A stretch of 16,869 bases of DNA, from contig JAPEVF010000954.1 in the NCBI GenBank assembly GCA_029747585.1, positions 1-16,869 of the forward strand, in the 5' to 3' direction. The stretch's first letter is position 1; every line of letters starts with the position of its first letter. The position numbers were made by a program, and so were the translations under genes. The notes beneath the pieces are model-generated. The model was not told the origin of the DNA. It saw nothing but the letters and a program-made list of their open reading frames with translations, and made no database searches. Source of the stretch: Pleurotus djamor (Eukaryota; Basidiomycota; Agaricomycetes; Agaricales; Pleurotaceae). This document shows positions 1 to 8,823 of this stretch, piece by piece.

Positions 1-90
1 ACTGGCTTGGTGTAGAACGTCACTAGATGATTAGTGCAGGTCCTGGTGGATAATAAGCCCGAATGTCCTATCAGGATGTTGTCCTTGTTG

Positions 91-453
91 TGTTTTTTGT
101 TGATTCAGCGCACGGTTGCAGAACGGATGTGCCATCCTGCGCCTCCGAGCTGGCGGTTCGCCCGATCAGTGGTGGCGCTGAACCAGTCTAATCTAATTGG
201 CCGTTATCGAACCAAACATTCAAACCAGCGATGCACGTTTCCTGACCTTCGATTTTTTTCTTTCTACGAAACGTTTNGACGTGGTCAAGTTCCGTGGAGC
301 AAAAACATAACACAGGCTTCGGGCGACGCAACGAAAATGGCAAAAAATGGTCAAAGAAGAAGCTCCGTACAGCGACCAATGTGAAGCTATAATCGATAAT
401 TATTGGCTATTGATTCTAATTTCTGTGTTCGCGTGAGGTTCCTTCGACTTGCA
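91..453 (+). repeat. Dispersed direct repeat, left copy
   Basis: This stretch matches 3161-3492 in the same orientation through most of its length. Shared blocks include AGCTGGCGGTTCGCCCG, CATTCAAACC and the CAAAGAAGAAGCTCCGTACA region, in the same order. Both copies begin TGTTTTT(T)GTTGA and both end in TGCA just before CCGA. The left copy carries about 40 extra bases near 165-208. It has an ambiguous base at 277 where the right copy reads C. No long conserved reading frame is shared and I see no inverted terminal repeats. The TG..CA ends are like those of a solo LTR, but there is no target duplication, primer-binding site or polypurine tract to back this. It could equally be a non-autonomous element or a local segmental duplication. 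Confidence 0.8.
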
Positions 454-559
454 CCGAGCAGACAACTGTCTTACTGGATACTCCACGTATGTGCTTACCA
501 GGCGATATGCGCTCGGGTTCGTCAAAGTTGTAGCCTGGTAAACACAAGTCGTTATATAT

Positions 560-1022
560 AACTCAAAGTTGGTAGTTAAGTTGAGCATCACGTGGCTTCC
601 ACGCGTTGAATTTCTTGGTCTTGCGTCAATCTCTTCCTCAACCTCCGCGGCCTTTCGTATCCTCAAAGTTGATGGGCACCAAATCCTTCCTACGTATCAG
701 CAACCATCGTGGCCACAGCACCACAGTCTTCGGGAATATGCTGTTCTGCAGGCTTAGAAGCGGGAAGGACTTACGCACTCTCGAGGACAATTCACCAAGC
801 TTGAGGCCGTGAGGGTTGATCGACGCTGGTGAATACACTTTGAACATCTTCTGATAGATTATCAACGGATTTGAACTCTTCTTCGGCGTGCGCCTCGACT
901 GTTTCGAGCTCAGGTGGGCCTGGTATGGGAGCAGGAATGGGAAGTGGAAGGCCCGGTCCAGGCGTGTCATGGGTTTGGAGGGACAACTGGCGTACTCTCA
1001 CTCCAGAGTCGCTCGCAGACAA
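560..1022 (-). pseudogene. Degenerate fragment resembling cytochrome P450 C-terminal region
   Basis: On the minus strand, short peptides occur in the order expected for the last third of a fungal P450, but in shifting frames with stops. Around 875-830 there is a K-helix-like stretch (VDNLSEDVQSVF). It is followed by INPHGLKL near 800, HIPEDCGAVATMVADT at about 742-692, and GYERPRRLR at about 664-635 (compare the FDGFRYERLR type of segment). A clean intron candidate joins the second and third (5' GTGAATTG, branch CTTCTAAG, 3' CTGCAG, about 50 nt). The ExxR glutamate/arginine pair is not intact, and no Cys-containing haem loop is readable before the flanking repeat. Similarity is by eye only, so this is a tentative relic and not a gene. 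Confidence 0.27.
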
Positions 1023-1490
1023 ACCCTATATAGTGGTGAGTGGTGCGATACGTGCCTCTGGTATACCCGCTAACCCACGAGCTTCAGGAGCCTTGATTCC
1101 ACAGTGCTGGTCGGTGAACAACACGCGTATCCAGATAACCAATCGAAACAAGCGTGTAAGGGATTCCCGACTCTGAACAAGACCTGTTGAAGGCGAAAAT
1201 TCGGAGTCCTAACGCCAGTCTGCAATCAACCACCAATTCTTTCATATCTATCTCACGAAAGTGCTGCCTGTTTGCAGCATGCCGCACTGAAGCCATGGGA
1301 CGACTTCGACAAAGTATAGGGATCAGGATTCAGCAAGTCTTCCCTATACTATGGCGTGATCTGTAGAGTCATGAAACCCAAGGTATGAGATTCGCCGCAA
1401 CAACGGTTGGTGGTCAACACCAACGGGTCCCTCGTACTAGGGGAAGAGCACTGACCAACTTTTTGTCGACAGGAGCGGAGCGGCAGGGGG
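1023..1490. other. Gene-free stretch upstream of the HNH gene
   Basis: I see no supportable coding exon here. Frames are short and carry no recognisable motif. It probably holds the 5' flank of the HNH gene to its right. The plus frame that runs on from ATG 1385 into the HNH exon is discussed with that gene. Confidence 0.4.
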
Positions 1491-1491
1491 C

Positions 1492-1497
1492 TATAAG
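1492..1497 (+). promoter_or_regulatory. Possible TATA box (TATAAG) of the HNH gene
   Basis: TATAAG lies within GGGGGCTATAAGGACG, 28 bases before the ATG at 1520. Its position argues against the upstream in-frame ATG at 1385 as the true start, because that would put a TATA-like element inside the coding sequence. It is close to the ATG, so the leader would be very short. Confidence 0.35.
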
Positions 1498-1519
1498 GAC
1501 GTTTAGCGCTTACCGCCAA

Positions 1520-2812
1520 ATGGTCTCGTTCTCCCTTCCCAGCATCACAGACGCCCCTCCGACTGTCTGCCTCGACATACCCTTGCCGGTCATTGAAGGC
1601 TTATGTCGTTACCCCGTGAAATGGCTTCGATACGTTGGCTGGGCTATCCTCTTCACGGATGGATTCATAACGCGTCAATCCGATCCAGACTCTGCCCGAG
1701 TTGCTGATGATGAAGAATTGTCGGACACAGACGTTTTGTTCTACAACGCACCAGGTATGATATATGATCCATCAATCTTCCTCCTGCTATGCATTGACTC
1801 GCCACGTTCTTTAGGTCTCCAAACCTCCTGTGCTGTAGATATCGTTGTTGGTCGTCAACGCGGAGATTCCGTCCAGTCTTTTAAGATGTGCGATCCCGAC
1901 TTTCCCTTGGGCGTGCGTACTAGGGACGGCGCATGTATCTTCTCCGCGGACGATACCTTGACGCAAGCCTCCCATCTGATTCCATTTGCTCGGGGTAGCC
2001 CTGTAAGTTTTCTGGTCTACTGCTCGTTCTGCACCCACCTGACATGTCCTACAGTGGATGAGCATCCTCGCGGAGGAAAGAGGATTCGAAGTCACTGACA
2101 TCAACGATGTCAGGAACGGAATATTACTCTTGAATGCCGTCCATGGATTCATGGAGAGAAAGTGTATCGCGATACTCCATGTACGTCACTGATTCGAACA
2201 TACATGATTGGCCCCTGTGCTGATTCGTATGGTTGCAGACCCCCAACCACATCCTTGACTGCGCCGACATNCCCCCCTGATACTCACATCGCTGCTGACC
2301 CCCGAACTCCCACCTTCCCGAATATTGGACAACGCTACACTCTACAGCATCTCAAACTGTCGGCCGCGAGTGCCAATACACTAGGGGTTCTCGCTAGCAA
2401 CAACTCCAATGCCCGTTTTCGGGACACTCAAGAATCTACTCTCCCTTATCCTCCCATATTGCACTATTCCTATGGCCTTGCAGTCTTACTCAGCTATACG
2501 AGTGATGAATGTCAAACAAACTGGAAGAACTTAAATGTCTGGATACGCCCTGAGGACTTTACGCAGACCACACCGAATGACCCAGTCGAAGCGCAGGGGT
2601 GTCCGTCCCTCTTTGACAACGGAGATCCAGAAGGCCGTGAGCAGTTGGTCTTGAATTACTTGGCTGCCTTCTCTCATCGTCGCTATATGATGAGGGAGCA
2701 GGAACTCTTGGAAAAACAGCGAGTAGCCATCAAGTCCTGGCTCAGTAATTGCGCAGGCGCAGGGGCATCGCACGCCTCCCATGACTTGTCACCAAGTCCA
2801 CCTCCCTTTTGA
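1520..2812 (+). CDS. HNH_2-family (fungal HNH endonuclease-fold) protein
   Basis: I read four exons: 1520-1754, 1815-2002, 2055-2180 and 2239-2812, about 373 residues once the ambiguous base at 2271 is skipped. The N-terminal part carries PVKWLRYVGWAILF, like the PLKWLRFLG block of basidiomycete HNH_2 proteins. The core shows RTRDGACIF, then ASHLIPFARGSP (first His), DINDVRNGILLL (Asn) and NAVHGFMERK (second His), which is the H-N-H order. It continues with TPNHILDCADI and RYTLQHLKL, both typical of the family, and LHYSYGLAVLLS near the C-terminus. I chose ATG 1520 because the family resemblance starts there and a TATA-like element precedes it; ATG 1385 would add 45 unmatched residues. The proteins are presumed nucleases, but their cellular role is unknown. 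N at 2271 before a run of six C shifts the frame by one; this looks like a base-calling problem. The gene sits between two direct repeats. Confidence 0.8.
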
Positions 2813-3160
2813 CGAATGACCGGCACCCCGCTGCCTGCGACATCATCCATATTTGTACGACAGCCCCCTGCCACTTTGGAAAATCAAACTTCTAGTCCTC
2901 AATGAGTAATCCGACGCGTCAAGGAGGGTTCCCGCGTGCGACTTCTATCCAACAACTTCAAACTTACCTAGTTCAGCTCTATCATCAACTTCGCACAGAC
3001 TCCAGCATATCTTCAACGACTAGTCTCAGCGCTCCCATCCATGAATCCATGAAATTTCTCCCACTACGCAGCTTATGCATCACCCCGGATGAGTAAATGA
3101 CTCATACTTCCCAACCTCTACTTAATCCCTTGTATCGTACTAATTAGAATGATCCTATAA
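2813..3160. other. Gap between HNH gene and right repeat copy
   Basis: A 64-codon plus frame (2902-3096) lies here. It is rich in Ser, Gln and Leu, has no motif I recognise, and shows no clear splice sites linking it to the HNH gene. I treat it as 3' untranslated or intergenic sequence. The last part, from about 3100, is AT-richer and leads into the repeat. Confidence 0.4.
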
Positions 3161-3492
3161 TGTTTTTGTTGACCCAGCGCACGCTTGCGGAATGGATGTG
3201 CCATGTTGCTCCTCCAAGCTGGCGGTTCGCCCGTCAACCGAAGCATTCAAACCGGAAATGCAAGTCCCCTGATCTTATATCATTTTTTTTCTTTCTGCGA
3301 AGTGTTTCGACGTGGTCAACCTCCGCGGAACAAAAAGATAACACAAGCCTCGGGCGACACAACAAAAATGGTCAAAGAAGAAGCTCCGTACACCGGCCAG
3401 CGGGGAGGGCTTGACGAGGTTAAATTGGTCGATAATCGATAATCGGCTATTGGTTTTCTAATTTTCTTGGTATTCGTGTGCGATTCTGTGCA
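3161..3492 (+). repeat. Dispersed direct repeat, right copy
   Basis: This is the second copy of the element at 91-453, in the same orientation and about 3.07 kb downstream. It lacks the ~40-base segment present in the left copy and has its own extra GGCTTGACGAGG-containing segment near 3405-3420. Near the 3' end there is a small tandem of CGATAAT units (about 3428-3443), which the left copy shows in altered form. The copies differ at many positions, so they are not recent duplicates. Confidence 0.8.
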
Positions 3493-3652
3493 CCGAACGA
3501 CGTCGGAAGGCTAAAAAGCTCGGTTCAAGATGTTTGCAACCGTACGATATCGATGATGGTCGACGATCGGCGTGACGCCACGCCGTTGCCTGAGGTAGCC
3601 AGGAGGCCCCTGATGGTGCATAGCACCAAAAGTGTCGAGTGCGGCCAGCCTC

Positions 3653-3658
3653 TTTAAA
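3653..3658 (+). promoter_or_regulatory. TATA-like element (TTTAAA) of the small Cys-rich gene
   Basis: TTTAAA lies 47 bases upstream of the ATG at 3705. It is followed by a pyrimidine-rich stretch (CAGCCTTGTCTTCACACC) immediately before the start codon. This is the same arrangement (TTTAAA, CT-rich leader, ATGG) as at the malate dehydrogenase gene in this window. Confidence 0.4.
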
Positions 3659-3704
3659 CGCACCGTTTGAGCGGCCAGCGGCGCCTCAGCCTTGTCTTCA
3701 CACC

Positions 3705-4051
3705 ATGGGTAAGTACCTGCTGATAACTCATAAGCGATACCTTCTGGCTGACTTACTGTTGAGGGGACCAATATAACGGAAACATCCAGAACTCGAACGT
3801 GGGAGGACGAGGCAATCAGAATTCAGCAGGTGGAGGGGCAGGTTGGTCGCAGCAGGTAGGAAGTGACCTTGTCATACGTATGTTGGATGCAATTTTGAAG
3901 AAAAATACAGCAGGCGAGTAGCAATGGGCAATCCCACCACCACCAAACGTATTATGACTATAGTCAACACACCCATCGTCACTACTACATGTGCCAATGT
4001 GGTTGTCATAACGGACCCGAGAAATGTGGGCCATGCCGCGCTCGTTGTTAA
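3705..4051 (+). CDS. Small Cys-rich protein with 4-nt first coding exon
   Basis: Three exons are inferred: 3705-3708 (ATGG), 3764-3855 and 3911-4051, giving 78 residues ending in TAA. Intron 1 starts GTAAGT and has a CTGAC branch site; intron 2 starts GTAGGA and ends in ACAG. Both are 55 nt and the phases match. The start context is CACCATGG, and exon 2 has no Met and is closed upstream by TGA, so the tiny first exon is needed. Residues 1-40 are Asn/Gly/Gln-rich (GDQYNGNIQNSNVGG...), followed by a His/Tyr/Gln stretch (HHHQTYYDYSQ) and a tail CQCGCHNGPEKCGPCRARC. Cysteines are at 60, 62, 64, 71, 74 and 78 (CxCxCx6CxxCx3C), the last being the C-terminus. No signal peptide or membrane segment is visible, so it should be intracellular. 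Family unknown. The cysteine spacing suggests metal binding, which is inference only. Intron 1 ends in GAG, a weaker 3' site. Confidence 0.62.
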
Positions 4052-4218
4052 TCGGAAATAATCATGTCATTATCTTCCTGATGTACTCCCGTGTACGCAC
4101 TCATCGCGCTGCAAAGGATTTGTGTCGAGAGCTCCTGAGGGTTGAAAAGCAAGGAAAAAACTGGCATAATTTGTAGCACGCCAACGGGACTACATCAGGT
4201 AAACGAATACACGGGCAA

Positions 4219-6641
4219 TTAGTCACCAGTAGCGCTGCCGTTCGTCTGAGCATGGATACCCCAGGAAATGCCCACGCCAAAGATGACCCAGCCAATAACA
4301 ACGACACTGAAGGCACCAAAAGGCAGCAAAGCACTAACGATGTTTGAACGCCCAGGGCGCGGCGACTTCAAAAGTCGTTCCTTCTCCTTCAAGGTGAGCT
4401 CCTGTCCATCCTCCTTAGCACTCCTGTCAAAAACTAGGATGGTGGCTAATCTGGTTGTTTCTTTACCCAGCTTCCTCGGCGCGACTTGCGACAGCCTAGC
4501 ACCAGGGAGAAGCCTTTGGCCGAAAGGGGTGTAGGTAGCAATTAGTAAGCCTGTGGAAACAAAGAAACAGAGGAAAGCGTAGGCCAGCCAGAGGGATATG
4601 GTGGGATCAAGAGAATTGTGTGCTCTATCTTGCATACGACCTGCAGCGGTGGTGATGATCACAATGGATCCTTGTACGGCCGATTCTGCAAAGAGATTGG
4701 AGTTAATATGACGAGCCAAACGGACCAAACCGCTGAGACGCACTCTTAATGGCGAACCTGTGAGCGGTAATGTGGTAAATTGACTTGAATTCAAAAGGGA
4801 AAAATGGTGACTTACGCAGTCGCGAAAAGGGCAGGGTCGGGAATAACGTTTCTGATAATCTCGACTTGGGGAGCGGGTGTGACGCTCTAATCCAGCGCGA
4901 TAAGGTTGTTTAGTCAACTGTCAACGTTGGCAAGTGGATGAAGGCGGATGTACAAACCTGCGCAAACGCATAGAAAATGTAAGCCGCAACTAGATGTACA
5001 GCGTGCAACCGTTAATAAATGAGCATCAGTAGTTTTAGGGTACCAACCGAAAGTCGGGACGGCATGAGAGAACCGGAGAAGAAGCATGGAAATCAAGAAC
5101 GTGGAACCAGACAGGAACACTAACGAAGGTGGGTTAGACGTCGCATTCTCGAAGTCCGAATAGCCCGCGTGTCCATGCTTACAGAATGTAACACGATGCC
5201 CAAAGACATCAATGAAGACTCCCAAGAAAGGAGTCAAGCATGCTGGTAGGAGGAGATAGAAGCTTGATACCCATCCACCAATGACCGCCCCCTTCTTGAG
5301 ACGCTGTTGGGCGAATTGCCTGAATAAATGAGGCAAGAGGAAAGTCAGAGCGTTTGAACTGAAGTAGGGAAGGAACTGACGTCGAGATACCAACGAAAGA
5401 CTGGACGCCCGCATTCTCGAAGATCGTGAAGAGCACAATGATCCAGAAGGTAACTGGAAGCTGAGTGAGGGCCCTGAGATTGAAGACACCCTTCCTCGTC
5501 GCGCCAACATGTCGCTTGCCCGTGGTATAGTCGGTGATGTCATAGCGTGCGCGAAGCCACCGGTCCAGGAAGAAAACGGCGATAGAACACAAGACAGACG
5601 CGAAACTGATGAAAGAGCTAATCCACAGAGTCCATGCGTAAGTCCCGGTATTCTGGGAGATGATGTTCGCAGTCGAGGTTCCAGCGAATTGGGCGAGATT
5701 CGCGACAGACCTATGTAAAGAAGAAGTATGATCAATACCGATACACGGGTGCGAGTGACGGNTTTTTTTTGGACGCACCAAATGGCACCTTTTCGAAAAC
5801 CATAAGGTCAAAAATAGAAGGTCGTAGAACCGATGTCAGAACTTACCGATGGTGAAGGCGAATCCGCGGCCCGGGGCGAAGTAAGTAGAAAAGATTCTGT
5901 GTTGGGCGTTGTCGATTGAACCGTCGCCGATAGCTGCCAGGACTTTTCCGACGATGAGGAGAGGGTAGCTATTGAGGTGGTTGGTGGCGGAACCTGACAT
6001 CACAATGGCTCCAAATAGATGGAAGGTAGCCAGGATGATCGTCAGAAGTGGGCCACCCCATTTGTCGATAGAAAGTCCGATACCGACACACAAGAATGTG
6101 TTGACCTCGAGGATATTATTAGCATAATGATAATACGCGGGGTACGAAGGGGGAAAGGTGGTTTACCAAGTTCGTGACGGCGACCTAGATAGGTTTCTCG
6201 TCAGAAAGGCCCCTTCAACGACAGCAACAGGTGCGTACCAAGGTTGCGAATTCAGAATTGTTAATTTTGAGATTTTTCACGATGGTCGTTTTCAAAGCGC
6301 TGGAAGGTCGGGTGAGCGATGGGAATTGTAGGTGAAAAATAGAAGCCCAACACGATGATGCTCTGTGCAAAACTAAGATGTTAGATTCACACCGGTGTTG
6401 ACGGCAGATAGGACTCACGTTTGACCAATGATTACCGACTTCGAGGGATAAGATGAGATATTTTAAAACTGGGTCTCAAACGAAGGAGTGTCTTACAAGC
6501 ACAGAGGCAGGTCAAGACGACCATGACCCCTTTCCAAGCCCAGGGCAGTCTTGGTTTGGGCGGAGGAGAGGTATCGACCACCTCGGATGAATCTTGCTCG
6601 AAGAGGGATTTCTCATCAACACTTGTGTGGACCGTAGCCAT
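4219..6641 (-). CDS. Major facilitator superfamily transporter (MFSD1-like)
   Basis: I read 14 exons on the minus strand: 6641-6497, 6438-6419, 6362-6354, 6299-6239, 6184-6167, 6105-5847, 5788-5779, 5710-5381, 5319-5183, 5119-5048, 4989-4958, 4886-4816, 4757-4726, 4685-4219; about 553 residues. Joined exons read through FGNHWSN, ALKTTIVKNLKINNSEFATL, VAVTNL, GIGLSIDKWGG (loop 2-3-like), TIGAIWSVANLAQF, GGWVSSFYLLLP, DVFGHRVTF and YIFYAFAQ, with many hydrophobic helices consistent with a 12-helix MFS carrier. A charged loop precedes the last helix, near SGLLIA..ISWGIHAQ. All junctions keep phase except the one after the 9-nt exon 3, which is one base out (see findings). The resemblance is to MFSD1-type carriers, which in animals move small peptides in lysosomes; the substrate here is unknown. 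The ambiguous base at 5762 falls in an intron. Confidence 0.83.
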
Positions 6642-6716
6642 AGCAGGGTACTTTCCAACGAAGGGGGGAAAAGACCAGAGATAGGACTTCGTAATCTTAT
6701 CAGATTGCCATATTCA

Positions 6717-6725
6717 CCTTTTATA
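6717..6725 (-). promoter_or_regulatory. TATA box of the MFS transporter gene
   Basis: Read on the minus strand the sequence is TATAAAAGG, 76 bases upstream of the ATG at 6641. This is a near-perfect TATA element at a normal distance for a fungal gene with a short leader. Confidence 0.55.
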
Positions 6726-8762
6726 CGGTTCGCATATCAGATTTCAGCGTGGGACGAGGGGAAGCGGGTGGAAGTCTGTGCGAACGACCTGTCAGACAAC
6801 CTCTCATGGCGAGGAGGCGAAATTTACTTTTGTGGTGGGGTAATCTCACGAAGCATGTCTTCTATCCAGCCTACAGGCAAGGGGGACGCTGAAAGAGGCG
6901 GAGAGTTCGGCCGCCGAAGGCGAGACCGTACGACATCAACGTGCACGGGTGAAAGGCTTTGCCCAGTGGGTCACTCCCCCAATGCAGTCGGCAGCTCCTG
7001 TTTACGGAAAGGAGGAATGTCAGGGGTACCCGAAAAGTCGTCAACCTCGATGACTTGGGGCTGGTGCTGATGCACTGATGAACCAGTGCCATGGAAGGAT
7101 GCTTTGCCAAAGACTACTGAAGAACTCGGATGTAAAACAAGACGTTAGCCGGGAGTACACGTTTAACAGCTTTGCTTGTTTCAATGCCATTTATAACGAT
7201 TTGCCGTCCCCACGGCCCAACGGGATCGTTGAGGACGAGCATTTCCATGGGACTGACATTTATCTTCCTGACTAAGGTGCCTGAAAGTCGGCCAAAATAA
7301 GAACATAAAATGGTGGGGGAATAATGATCTGAGGACATTCTTACCGCACTATGTCCAAGCGTAGTCGCACTATCAGTCAGGACCTCATGGAACACAGAGT
7401 AGATAGATACTTTTTGAGCGTTCCTGGATGGAGACGCACTACTTAGGTTCCTAGGGGGCTGTTACATTCAGCAGCATTATTCTGAGCTTGAGTGACCGTG
7501 TCGTATTCGCGTCGTTCACGGTTTACGCGCACGTTTGAACTCGCGATGAGACGGTTGACCAGTGTGCAAGACCTGACTTGAGGAGTCCGAAAAGACTTCA
7601 TGAGTATATGGTTCATAGGGAGGTGGATCAATGATAGTTTGACCTCACAGTTAGGGAGATATGACCCTATCTTGGATCCAGTGAATGTTTTTGAGTCGAA
7701 GGAGAATCGTATACCAATGGACCCTTCCAACAGGAGGCACTTGATCCAAGGGTTTCGGTCACGTGATCGCGTCGAGTTCGCACCGGGCATTGGTCAACCC
7801 ATTTCATCTTCCGTAACGTCACGGACCGCTAAATGCTGCCTACCCGCCACCTAAAACATGTCAGTAGATCCATGACAATAGGAAGATAGCCGGACACCAC
7901 CACAGGAATGTCACATTTAGGCAGATTTTGCAGAATAGAACCGTAACTGGGTCGAGAACATGAAGTATATGCGTCCAAGCGTTGCTCGCGGGGGGTAAGA
8001 CCTTCTCACACTTGACAATAAACACTGATTCGAGATATTCTTCAGCTTTTTGGCTTATCCCTCCAGGAAACCCGCCAGCATTTTACCCAGTCGCCACGGA
8101 AGTGAACGAAGACCTGGCGACTGTTTTCGAAGGAAGTCCATACGAAGGAACGATGCTTTCCACGGTGAACGTCTAAGAGCCCTGTGAATCAACTCTGAAC
8201 ACTTGCTAGCAACCGCACTAGCCAGGCAATGACCACTGTTTCTCGACCTGAAAGACGGGGCCATTAATGCGGAGATACGCGTGGATGTGAGGCTCATGGG
8301 TAATGGGCTGGGAGTCAGTGGGACCAACGCATCGGCGAATTTCGGTGTCAATACTGGACCACCGTCCCGACGCCTCCTATGCTGCCCGCGACGGACCCGT
8401 CTGGGATTCCAAGGTCACTCATCACCACCTCCGGTCTTCCGTTCCACGCATTCACCGAAACTGTGAACCCGAATTCTGCGGGATGCATGTGACAGAATGC
8501 CGGACGATTCTCCGGCTGCTGGAGCACAATCAATCTGGGTATGTTAGCCCTCCGATAGTGAAGGTTGTTGGCATAGGTCGACAAATGCTAAGAGCATTCC
8601 AAGTCAGTGGGGTCATCGATAAAGGCCATGTCGCATTTCAAGAAGAACTGTGATTTCGGGATCGAAGGGACTGAAGAATAGCGCCCACTCGCGTCTCTAT
8701 GATGCAAGATAAAACACGTGAGACGTTGGGTAACTTCGGATTTCCGCCTTCTGGGTAGAGGC
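6726..8762. other. 2-kb intergenic region between divergent genes
   Basis: This region lies between the divergently transcribed MFS and malate dehydrogenase genes. I tried to link exons on both strands and found none with a recognisable motif. The longest frames are plus 8303-8653 and minus 7790-7443, 8351-8055 and 8584-8348. They overlap each other on opposite strands, and no splice-joined product resembled a known family. The minus frame at 8584-8348 (for example FGFTVSVNAWNGRPEVVMS) has protein-like composition and could be a relic, but stops interrupt it on both sides. No tRNA, tandem repeat or copy of the 340-bp repeat is visible. Confidence 0.4.
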
Positions 8763-8770
8763 TTTAAAAG
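8763..8770 (+). promoter_or_regulatory. TATA-like element (TTTAAAAG) of malate dehydrogenase
   Basis: TTTAAAAG lies 54 bases before the ATG at 8824. It is followed by a CT-rich leader (CATCTTCCTTCCTTCC...) and ends CTAACATGG at the start codon. This is typical of strongly expressed fungal housekeeping promoters. Confidence 0.55.
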
Positions 8771-8823
8771 CATCTTCCTTCCTTCCAAAGCTCATCAACT
8801 CTTACGATCCACCCTCATCTAAC

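Noticed and set aside
147..170. tRNA-like B-box (GGTTCGCCC) suggesting a tRNA-derived SINE
   Set aside because: No matching A-box, cloverleaf or A-rich/tandem tail could be found in either repeat copy.
1385..1519. Upstream in-frame ATG extending the HNH protein by 45 residues
   Set aside because: The added residues show no family resemblance and include a TATA-like element; ATG 1520 starts just before the conserved part.
91..3492. LTR retrotransposon with the two repeats as LTRs
   Set aside because: Ends are TG..CA-like, but there is no primer-binding site, polypurine tract, target duplication or gag/pol coding, and the enclosed HNH gene has introns.
4914..5735. 273-codon minus-strand frame as a separate gene
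   Set aside because: It covers several MFS exons and introns, only partly in the transporter frame; splicing explains the region.
6594..7070. 158-codon plus-strand frame opposite the MFS start
   Set aside because: It is antisense to the first MFS exon and promoter, with no motif and low-complexity basic composition.
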